This document shows positions 1-4,884 of a stretch of 8,591 nt of DNA, piece after piece. The DNA comes from Thermoanaerobacteraceae bacterium (GTDB lineage Bacteria; Bacillota; Desulfotomaculia; Desulfotomaculales; Ammonificaceae): assembly GCA_030016455.1 (NCBI GenBank), contig JASEJH010000049.1, forward strand, positions 1 through 8,591, given 5' to 3'. Each line of letters begins with the position of its first letter. Positions within the stretch are counted from its first letter, which is position 1. Both the position numbers and the translations under genes were made by a program. The notes beneath the pieces were generated by a model. That model made no database searches, was not told the origin of the DNA, and saw only the letters and a program-made list of their open reading frames with translations.

Positions 1-17
1 AACGCCTGTTTGCTTGA
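1..17 (+). CDS. spoIIIAC: Possible C-terminal end of SpoIIIAC (partial)
   Basis: The first bases can be read in frame 3 as Arg-Leu-Phe-Ala followed by a TGA at 15-17. SpoIIIAC is a small membrane protein of about 65 residues, and its gene lies directly before spoIIIAD in known spoIIIA operons, so its end is expected here. Four residues cannot identify a protein; the call rests on gene order alone. The other two frames run on into sequence that does not look like SpoIIIAC. If correct, the AC-AD gap is 75 bp, longer than usual, and is filled by repeat sequence. Confidence 0.3.
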
Positions 18-24
18 GCGCAGG

Positions 25-86
25 CTGTACTACAGAGTTGAGTGCTGGGCAGGCGAAGTTTTGCAGCGGTCTCCCAGACAGGGGTG
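25..86 (+). repeat. Repeat-derived leader in front of spoIIIAD
   Basis: This spacer contains two pieces found elsewhere in the window. The 12-mer tgagtgctgggc (39-50) recurs at 2426-2437 inside the spoIIIAF-AG insert, in both places preceded by ctgtac. The block from 50 to about 84 (caggcgaagttt, then a short variable stretch, then agcggtctc and a gggg SD) recurs at 6858-6892 in front of accC. The ends ctggg (45-49) and cccag (73-77) are complementary and could form a hairpin. In both copies the gggg is the likely SD and lies at the same distance from the start codon. Confidence 0.6.
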
Positions 87-92
87 AGAAAG

Positions 93-479
93 GTGGACAT
101 TATTCAGGTTGTCAGCTTCGCCCTGGTAGCCGCGGTCCTGGCGGTAGTGCTGCGGTCGCAGCGACCGGAACTCGGTTTGCTGGTGGGGGTTGCTGCAGGG
201 GTGGTGATCTTTCTGGCGCTGATCGGTAAGATAAGCGCGGCGGTTACGGTGTTGAATAACGTTGCGGACCGTGCGGGCCTGAACATGATCTACCTGGACA
301 CCATCCTCAAAATTGTCGGAATCGCCTACGTGGCAGATTTTGGCGCCCAAATGTGCCGGGATGCAGGGGAAGGCGCGCTGGCGGTGAAGGTGGAGTTTGC
401 CGCCAAGGTGCTGATCCTGGTGCTGGCCTTACCGATTCTTATCGGACTGCTGGACCTCCTGCTGGAGCTGGTGGCTTAG
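93..479 (+). CDS. spoIIIAD: Stage III sporulation protein AD (SpoIIIAD)
   Basis: A 128-residue integral membrane protein of the SpoIIIA complex in the mother-cell-derived membrane around the forespore. The family length is about 130 residues. Hydrophobic segments lie near residues 3-20, 27-46 and 103-123. The family signature around residues 70-106 is clear: ILKIVGIAYVADFGAQ, then CRDAGEGA, then a conserved KVEFAAKVLIL. The GTG at 93 is chosen because it gives the usual short N-terminus (VDIIQVV) and has a GGGG SD at 81-84. An in-frame start at 42 would add 17 residues of repeat-derived sequence unlike the family. Only one base separates its TAG stop from the spoIIIAE ATG, so the two are probably translationally coupled. 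Family knowledge: SpoIIIAD is thought to be a membrane part of the mother-cell-to-forespore channel. Transcription is probably SigE-dependent, as in Bacillus, from a promoter outside the window. Confidence 0.95.
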   Translation: MDIIQVVSFALVAAVLAVVLRSQRPELGLLVGVAAGVVIFLALIGKISAAVTVLNNVADRAGLNMIYLDTILKIVGIAYVADFGAQMCRDAGEGALAVKVEFAAKVLILVLALPILIGLLDLLLELVA

Positions 480-480
480 G

Positions 481-1656
481 ATGAGACGCCGGAGCAGTAG
501 CCTCTTCCTGGTCGTCTTTGTCATTCTGTTCGTTCTGGTTCCGGCGGTATGGGCCGCAGACGCCCCGGTGGAGCAGAGCGCCGAGGAAGAGTTGAGGCGG
601 TTGAATCTCGAGCAGGTGGAGGCCGAGGCGGCGCAATTGATGGAAACAGTCCGGAGCTGGGCGCCGGACATCAGCTTCCGGCAGCTGGTGGCGGATATCC
701 TGCACGGGAAAATAGAATTGACTCCGGCCGCACTGCTCAGTGCCCTGGGCAGGTCCTTCTGGGGCGAGGTCTGGGGCGGCGGGGCGCTCATCGGAAAGAT
801 TCTGGTGCTGGCGGTTATCTTAGCGGTTCTGCAGCACCTGAGCGCCGCCTTTGAACGGACGTCAACTTCGCAGGTGGCATTTTACGCGTGTTTCCTTGCC
901 CTGGTCGGGATCGTGCTGACGGCACTCGGCCTGGCGCTCAGGATTGGTCGTGAAGGGGTCGAAAATATGGTGTCGTTCATTCAGGCACTGCTGCCGGTGC
1001 TGCTGACGCTCCTCGCGATGACGGGAGGGGTGACCACGGCTGCGGTGTTGCACCCAACCATCCTGGCGACGCTGGCCGCACTGGGTACACTGGTGAAGAA
1101 CGTCGTCCTGCCGCTGATTACTTTTGGGGTGATTCTCGGTCTGGTGGACCGGTTGAGTGACGACTTGCAGGTGTCGCGCCTCGCGGACCTGACGCGCAAC
1201 GCGGGGTTGGCGCTTTTGGGCGTGGCATCCACCGTTTTGATCGGCGTGCTGACGGTGCAGGGGGTAGCGGGAGCGGTGGCTGGCGGCGTGGCTTTGCGGA
1301 CCGCAAAGTATGCGGCCGGCGCATTTGTTCCGGTTGTAGGAGGGATGCTCGCGGATGCCTTCGAGGCGGTGGTGGGAACGTCGCTGCTGCTGAAGAACGC
1401 AGTGGGCATCGCCGGCATTATCATCATCTTTTTTGCGGTGGCCTTTCCGGCGGTGAAGCTTTTCGCCATGAGCTTCCTTTTTAAGCTGGCGGGGGCTCTC
1501 GCCCAGCCCCTCGAGGGACGGGTCGCGGCGTGCCTGGACGGTGTCGGAACGGCGCTCTTAGGTATTTTTGCCGTCGTGGCGACGGTGGGACTGCTTTGTT
1601 TCTTCGCCGTTGCGGTGGTGGTGGCCCTGGGTCACATCACCACGATGCTGCGCTGA
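481..1656 (+). CDS. spoIIIAE: Stage III sporulation protein AE (SpoIIIAE)
   Basis: A 391-residue polytopic membrane protein, close to the roughly 400 residues of the Bacillus protein. It begins with an Arg-rich n-region and a hydrophobic core, and a likely signal-peptidase site follows AVWA (about residue 25). A hydrophilic, helical, probably extracytoplasmic stretch covers residues 27-95. Membrane segments follow near 103-120, 131-153, 163-184, 205-222, 241-268, 306-330 and 353-385. SpoIIIAE is the largest and most conserved membrane component of the SpoIIIA channel, which joins SpoIIQ to connect mother cell and forespore and is needed for SigG-dependent gene expression. The ATG at 481 starts one base after the spoIIIAD stop; the SD is weak (GGAG at 464-467 or GGTGG at 470-474), consistent with coupling. 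The reading frame is intact. Confidence 0.95.
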   Translation: MRRRSSSLFLVVFVILFVLVPAVWAADAPVEQSAEEELRRLNLEQVEAEAAQLMETVRSWAPDISFRQLVADILHGKIELTPAALLSALGRSFWGEVWGGGALIGKILVLAVILAVLQHLSAAFERTSTSQVAFYACFLALVGIVLTALGLALRIGREGVENMVSFIQALLPVLLTLLAMTGGVTTAAVLHPTILATLAALGTLVKNVVLPLITFGVILGLVDRLSDDLQVSRLADLTRNAGLALLGVASTVLIGVLTVQGVAGAVAGGVALRTAKYAAGAFVPVVGGMLADAFEAVVGTSLLLKNAVGIAGIIIIFFAVAFPAVKLFAMSFLFKLAGALAQPLEGRVAACLDGVGTALLGIFAVVATVGLLCFFAVAVVVALGHITTMLR

Positions 1657-1670
1657 AGGGGAGGCGGAGG

Positions 1671-2189
1671 ATGGAAAAGCTGGGTTCTCTCGTCCGCAGC
1701 CTGGTGCTCATCGTGGCGGTGACAGCCTTCCTGGAGCTGTTGCTGCCGGTGGGAGAGATGCGCCGCTACGTGCGCATGGTGATGGGGGTGTTGATTCTCG
1801 TGACGGTGCTCCAGGTTCTGGTGGGGTTTTTACACCGGCTGGACGGTTTTGCGGTGCCTCGGGTGGTACTGGAACCAGGTCTCGAGGCCCGGCCGGATTA
1901 CGAGGAAATACATGCCGGCTACCGGGAGCAGGCCCTTGAGGCATACCGGCAGGGATTGGCCCGGCAGGTGGAAGCGCTGGCGCGGGTAGCCGGGCTCGGA
2001 GTCGCCCGGGTGGAGGTGGTTCTGGACGATCCTCAGGCGGGGTACCCGCGGCTGAAAGAGATTGAACTGCACCTGGAGCAAGAAGTGCCGGTCGCCGTTA
2101 CGGACGCCGGCGGGGTGGAAAACGCGGTACGAACGATCGCCGATTTTTACAACCTTCCGGCTGAGCGGGTCAGGGTGACCACGCCGTAA
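1671..2189 (+). CDS. spoIIIAF: Stage III sporulation protein AF (SpoIIIAF)
   Basis: A 172-residue membrane-anchored protein. Two transmembrane helices (about residues 8-26 and 35-53) flank the family motif LELLLPVGEMRRYVRMVMGV at residues 21-40. A soluble domain of about 115 residues follows; its C-terminus (ENAVRTIADFYNLPAERVRV, 150-169) resembles the ring-building fold shared by SpoIIIAF, AG and AH. The Bacillus protein is somewhat longer, about 206 residues. The ATG at 1671 is preferred over an in-frame start at 1530 because it follows a strong GGGGAGG SD (1658-1664, spacing 6) and lies 14 bases after the spoIIIAE stop, whereas the longer form would overlap spoIIIAE and add a non-family N-terminus. 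Unusually, 332 bp separate it from spoIIIAG. Confidence 0.93.
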   Translation: MEKLGSLVRSLVLIVAVTAFLELLLPVGEMRRYVRMVMGVLILVTVLQVLVGFLHRLDGFAVPRVVLEPGLEARPDYEEIHAGYREQALEAYRQGLARQVEALARVAGLGVARVEVVLDDPQAGYPRLKEIELHLEQEVPVAVTDAGGVENAVRTIADFYNLPAERVRVTTP

Positions 2190-2210
2190 TGGAAAGGATG
2201 AAGACGGAAA

Positions 2211-2328
2211 CAGGAGCCAGGAACCAGAAGTCAGAAGCCAGAAGAAAGAGGTAGAACTAAGTTTTAAATCTTAAAGTTGAACCTTGAAATCCGAATAGAA
2301 CGTCTAACGCCAAACGCAGAATGTCGAA
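2211..2328 (+). repeat. Degenerate heptamer-periodic repeat array
   Basis: After spoIIIAF the sequence falls into imperfect 7-bp units. Five units run from 2211 to 2245 (caggagc, caggaac, cagaagt, cagaagc, cagaaga; consensus CAGRARN). From about 2252 to 2328 a second, looser series follows, including aaagttg, aaccttg, aaatccg and then cgtctaa, cgccaaa, cgcagaa, tgtcgaa. There is no coding sequence and the base composition is much less GC-rich than the flanking genes. Similar short heptamer arrays (STRR sequences) are known in cyanobacteria; a link is only an analogy. Function unknown. Confidence 0.65.
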
Positions 2329-2337
2329 CGGACCCCA

Positions 2338-2436
2338 CCCAGCACTCAGCGTCGCTTTTGAACTTCGAAGCCGAGACTTTCATCAGCCTGAATGACGTGG
2401 CGGCTTCAAACTTCAAGGACTGTACTGAGTGCTGGG
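2338..2436. repeat. Large imperfect inverted repeat between spoIIIAF and spoIIIAG
   Basis: The outer arms are a perfect 12-bp inverted repeat, cccagcactcag (2338-2349) and ctgagtgctggg (2425-2436). After 8 unpaired bases on each side come inner arms that match at 14 of 16 positions, 2358-2373 against 2401-2416. The loop is 27 bases (2374-2400). Near-direct repeats (tcgaacggacccca at 2324-2337, tcgaactgacccca at 2471-2484) flank it; the left one abuts the outer arm exactly. There is no T-run after the stem, so it does not look like an intrinsic terminator. It resembles a small non-coding repeat element and has no coding capacity. Confidence 0.7.
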
Positions 2437-2521
2437 CTATCTGCTAAGCCTAACTTCGAACTATTGAACTTCGAACTGACCCCAGAGGTCCATCAGCTTA
2501 AGCTTTAAAGGGGGCGGGAAA

Positions 2522-3148
2522 GTGAAAGAGTTCCTGGAATCGGTTTTTGGGAAGGACAGCGCGCTTACGAAAAGGGCGGGATACTGGATCAAGCTCTCCC
2601 TTTTCGGGCTGGCCGGGGTTATCTTACTTGTTTTTGGGAGTCTTGGGGAAGGTGCGCGCCAGCCCGCAGCCTTGACTTCTGCTCCGAATGAGATTTCTTC
2701 CGGCAGTGCGGAGACTTCGGTCATTCAGAAGGAGGAGAAGTACCTGGCCGAGCACCTCCGGGCGGTGCTTCAGGAGGTAGAAGGCGCCGGGGTGGTGGAG
2801 GTTACCGTTCGCTTGGCGGAGTCCACCAGGCAGGAGTACGCCGTAAATACAACCATCGGCAGGCGCGTCACCGAGGAGCAGGATAAGGCCGGGACGAGCC
2901 GCATGGTTACGGAGGATAACACCAACGACCAGGTGGTCGTGGTGCGGGGAGGGCAGAGGGAAGAGGCCGTGGTGACCCGGGAGGAGGCGCCCGAGCTTCT
3001 GGGTGTGCTCGTGGTGGCGGACGGCGCCACCGATCCTCAAGTAAAGCTAAAGCTTTTTCATGCCGCGCAGGTGGCGCTGGGAGTGGAGGCCCACCGCATC
3101 CTGGTGCTGCCGCGTTCCGGGCTGATTAACTTGCCGGAGGTGAAATAG
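2522..3148 (+). CDS. spoIIIAG: Stage III sporulation protein AG (SpoIIIAG)
   Basis: A 208-residue single-pass membrane protein; the Bacillus protein is about 229 residues. A short cytoplasmic N-terminus precedes one transmembrane helix (about 23-41) and a low-complexity linker (42-70). A ring-building domain follows: EKYLAEHLRAVLQEVEGAG at 72-90, then VVEVTVRL, and at the end PELLGVLVVADGATDPQVK and HAAQVALGVEAHRILVLP (157-197). A more variable, charged insertion lies between about 105 and 150. Family knowledge: SpoIIIAG forms a large ring in the intermembrane space, resembling the FliF/YscJ rings of flagella and type III secretion. The GTG at 2522 has an AGGGGG SD 7 bases upstream and no better upstream start. 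One base separates its TAG from the spoIIIAH start. Confidence 0.95.
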   Translation: MKEFLESVFGKDSALTKRAGYWIKLSLFGLAGVILLVFGSLGEGARQPAALTSAPNEISSGSAETSVIQKEEKYLAEHLRAVLQEVEGAGVVEVTVRLAESTRQEYAVNTTIGRRVTEEQDKAGTSRMVTEDNTNDQVVVVRGGQREEAVVTREEAPELLGVLVVADGATDPQVKLKLFHAAQVALGVEAHRILVLPRSGLINLPEVK

Positions 3149-3149
3149 C

Positions 3150-3698
3150 GTGCGTTGCGTTCTTGTGCGGTGGCCGCTGGTGGTAGGTTTGCTCGCGGTG
3201 CTGGCGGCCGGGATGTTTTTCGGCGCCTACGAGGTGACAAAACGCATCGTCGCGGAGGTAAAAGCACCGGCCCCGAAAGCGGTGGAGGTGGTCACGCCGG
3301 CCGTGCCTTCACCGGGGCCGCAGGTGGAGGAAAAGGTTCTGAAGCCGGAGGCAGACAGTTTTTTTGTGGATTACCGGCTGGAACGCGAGGCGAAGCGCAG
3401 CCGGGAGTTGGAACTGCTCCGGGAGATCGCTGCGCGGGAGGAGACCAGCGCGACGACGCGGCAGGAGGCCCAGGAGAAACTGATGGCCCTTGCCCGGCAG
3501 GCGGAGAGAGAAACCCGCACGGAGAATATCTTACGGGCCAAAGGCTTTGAAGACGCCTTGGTGGTGATCGAAGAACAGGGGGTTACGGTGGTAATACCCG
3601 GAAAGCTAAACGCGGAAGAGAACGCCACCATCGTCAATATCGTTTACCACAGCCTGGGGCTCCCGCAGGAACAGGTGATGATCCTCAGGCGCGACTGA
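3150..3698 (+). CDS. spoIIIAH: Stage III sporulation protein AH (SpoIIIAH)
   Basis: A 182-residue single-pass membrane protein; the Bacillus protein is about 218 residues. The transmembrane helix spans about residues 8-27, a Pro-rich linker 39-60, and a charged helix 76-128. The C-terminal ring-building (YscJ/FliF-like) domain ends with GFEDALVVIEEQGVTVVIPG (132-151) and then NATIVNIVYHSLGLPQEQVM. In Bacillus, SpoIIIAH binds forespore SpoIIQ across the intermembrane space, forming the zipper and channel that hold the two cells together; whether SpoIIQ exists in this genome cannot be seen here. The GTG start at 3150 follows a CCGGAGGTG SD at 3134-3142 that lies within the end of spoIIIAG, implying coupling. 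It is the last gene of the operon and meets an opposing gene 3 bp after its stop. Confidence 0.94.
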   Translation: MRCVLVRWPLVVGLLAVLAAGMFFGAYEVTKRIVAEVKAPAPKAVEVVTPAVPSPGPQVEEKVLKPEADSFFVDYRLEREAKRSRELELLREIAAREETSATTRQEAQEKLMALARQAERETRTENILRAKGFEDALVVIEEQGVTVVIPGKLNAEENATIVNIVYHSLGLPQEQVMILRRD

Positions 3699-3710
3699 AG
3701 CTCAGTTTTT
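3693..3710 (+). terminator. Possible minimal terminator overlapping two convergent stops
   Basis: The bases gactga (3693-3698) and tcagtt (3702-3707) can pair around a 3-base loop, followed by more T residues to 3710. The stem is only about 5-6 bp with one G-T pair, so it is weak. It contains the stop codons of both spoIIIAH and the opposing gene. No better terminator is visible at this junction. Confidence 0.25.
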
Positions 3711-4607
3711 CGATGCCACCGGGTCCGGGCGCCGGAAAAAGCCGGCGCATTCCTGGTAGGTCAGCCGCCGCACCCAGTTGCAGAGGGCAAGTTCTTCCCT
3801 GAGGTGGGGGTAGGGGTCTGCGGGGGTCGGCAGCTTTTCTTCTTTGGAGACCAGGTGGACGTAAACCAGACTCTGCGCGGCGAGGAGGCTGTCCCCGGGG
3901 CCTTCCGGTTTACCGTAAACGTAACGCAACGTGAGCACGTCGCCCGGCGAAAGCGGCTGGCGCCAGGGAAGGTGGGTCAGTTGCCTGATGGGCTCGCCCA
4001 GGAGGAAAAGCACTCTGGGCCTTACCTCCGGCGGTACCGCTTTTTTGAGAAGCGGGTACAGGATGAGGTGGATGTATCCGGCCTCCACATAGACGTCGCC
4101 GCTGGTTTCCTTGAGTATCCCGGCAATGGCCTCGGAGCGCATTTCTTCTCTCAGCCGAATGCGGCGGGCGTCGGACCGGGCGAAAAGTTTTACCGTCCGC
4201 ACCATGGCTTCGAAGTTCTGGCTGGCCGCTGCCGTATAGTACTGGAGCAGAGAATCGGCGGCTTCGTGCTCCCGCTGCCACACCGCGTACTCGCGCTTTG
4301 TCCGCGGCGCCTGTCCCTCCGCGAGGTTCTTGGCGATGGCAAGATAAGGGTCGACCTGGAAAAAAGAGATCCCCTGCGCGGTGTAAAGCTGCTGGTAGAG
4401 CCGGTACGCGCGCAGGACATACCGCGGGAAGCCGAAATCGCCCGTCGCGAGATAGTTGCGGATACTGGCTTTCCGCTTCAGGACCCGGTGGAAATCCGGA
4501 TGGGGTGGTTCCTCCAGGATGAGCACCTGGTGGCGTTTGATCTGCTTTTCCATGAGGCCCAGCATTTCCACCCGGTGGGGACCGAAGGCGATCGTTAATA
4601 AACGCAC
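3702..4607 (-). CDS. Uncharacterised cytoplasmic protein, possible TraB/ChaN-like fold
   Basis: A 301-residue protein I do not recognise. It has no signal peptide or transmembrane segment and is rich in Arg, Leu and aromatic residues. Visible segments: a hydrophobic strand ending in acidic residues and prolines, QVLILEEPPHPDF (27-39); ISFFQVDPYLA (80-90); a long helical region (about 102-165); and RLREEMRSEAIAGILKETSG (151-170) followed by DVYVEAGYIHLILYPLLKK (171-189). An Arg/Met-containing helix followed by a strand, Gly and His recalls the TraB/PrgY, ChaN and erythromycin-esterase families, but this is a guess from pattern. The GTG at 4605-4607 gives the full N-terminus (MRLLTIAFGPH) with a modest AGGTG-type SD. 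It is the only minus-strand gene here. It converges on spoIIIAH and diverges from the carboxylase, interrupting the usual spoIIIA-accB order. The long open frame on the opposite strand reads like an antisense shadow. Confidence 0.75.
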   Translation of the reverse strand: MRLLTIAFGPHRVEMLGLMEKQIKRHQVLILEEPPHPDFHRVLKRKASIRNYLATGDFGFPRYVLRAYRLYQQLYTAQGISFFQVDPYLAIAKNLAEGQAPRTKREYAVWQREHEAADSLLQYYTAAASQNFEAMVRTVKLFARSDARRIRLREEMRSEAIAGILKETSGDVYVEAGYIHLILYPLLKKAVPPEVRPRVLFLLGEPIRQLTHLPWRQPLSPGDVLTLRYVYGKPEGPGDSLLAAQSLVYVHLVSKEEKLPTPADPYPHLREELALCNWVRRLTYQECAGFFRRPDPVASKN

Positions 4608-4698
4608 CCGTACACCTGTCTATGGAAGTTTTTATTGCTGGATTCGCCGCGGCCAAGTCGATATCCTTCTCCTGCCCAATTAGTCGGAATATTCGGAT

Positions 4699-4733
4699 AA
4701 GCCCCGGGCGGGCAACCGCTCTCTCAGGGGTTT
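4699..4733. other. Stable stem-loop with GCAA tetraloop in divergent region
   Basis: Inner stem gggcgg (4706-4711) pairs with ccgctc (4716-4721), with one G-T pair, across a GCAA loop. An outer stem pairs aagcccc (4699-4705) with ggggttt (4727-4733), leaving tctca bulged on one side. On the plus strand a single extra T follows before ggaacc. It lies upstream of the likely carboxylase promoter and inside the probable leader of the reverse-strand gene. Its role is unknown; it does not match a riboswitch class that I recognise. Confidence 0.4.
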
Positions 4734-4748
4734 TGGAACCTAAAGTTT

Positions 4749-4778
4749 ATTGTATACTTTGCTTCAGCCTATTTCCAA
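4749..4778 (-). promoter_or_regulatory. Candidate promoter for the reverse-strand gene
   Basis: Read on the minus strand, TTGGAA (plus positions 4773-4778) lies 18 bases from TACAAT (4749-4754) or 16 bases from TATACA (4751-4756). This is a fair SigA-like match (4 of 6 in the -35). The string TATACAAT also resembles the -10 of SigE-type sporulation promoters, but no clear matching -35 is seen. Predicted from motif only. Confidence 0.35.
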
Positions 4779-4801
4779 GGGTCTGCACTTTGGATTATAA
4801 T
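4772..4801 (+). promoter_or_regulatory. Candidate promoter for the carboxylase gene
   Basis: A perfect TATAAT at 4796-4801 is preceded at 18 bases by TTTCCA (4772-4777, 4 of 6 against TTGACA), in an AT-rich stretch that stands out from the surrounding DNA. This gives a leader of roughly 75-80 bases before the ATG at 4885. The -35 overlaps that of the candidate minus-strand promoter, so the two could compete. A TTGACT at 4804-4809 has no good -10 at normal spacing. Confidence 0.45.
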
Positions 4802-4884
4802 TATTGACTATACCAGAAATTTGCGGCTTGAACCGGCTTATTACCCGTACTTGTTTTCTTGCTTGAGGGAGGTAGGGTTTTCAA

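Larger units (their letters stand above)
2190..2521. other. 332-bp non-coding insert inside the spoIIIA operon
   Basis: This gap holds no credible gene on either strand. From left to right it contains the heptamer array (2211-2328), the large hairpin (2338-2436), a further patch of aact-centred near-heptamers (2452-2477), a short palindrome agcttaagct (2495-2504), and the SD of spoIIIAG (AGGGGG at 2509-2514, 7 bases before the GTG). spoIIIAF and spoIIIAG are normally close together, so the gap is odd. I saw no convincing SigE- or SigA-type promoter, but I cannot exclude one. Confidence 0.75.

Noticed and set aside
42..92. Upstream in-frame start for spoIIIAD
   Set aside because: The extra 17 residues come from the repeat leader and do not fit the family; the GTG at 93 has a well-spaced SD.
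1530..1670. Longer upstream start for spoIIIAF
   Set aside because: It would overlap spoIIIAE by 127 bases and add 47 residues unlike the family; the ATG at 1671 has a strong SD.
2338..2436. Intrinsic terminator or riboswitch between spoIIIAF and spoIIIAG
   Set aside because: No T-run follows the stem, the loop is long, and no known riboswitch core was recognised.
2211..2480. CRISPR array
   Set aside because: The repeats are 7-bp and degenerate, with no unique spacers between conserved direct repeats and no cas genes nearby.
3804..4598. A 264-codon open frame on the plus strand opposite the unknown gene
   Set aside because: Its translation is unstructured and His/Gln/Val-rich, while the minus-strand frame is longer, has plausible strand-helix patterns and a start with an SD. 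Only one is likely real.
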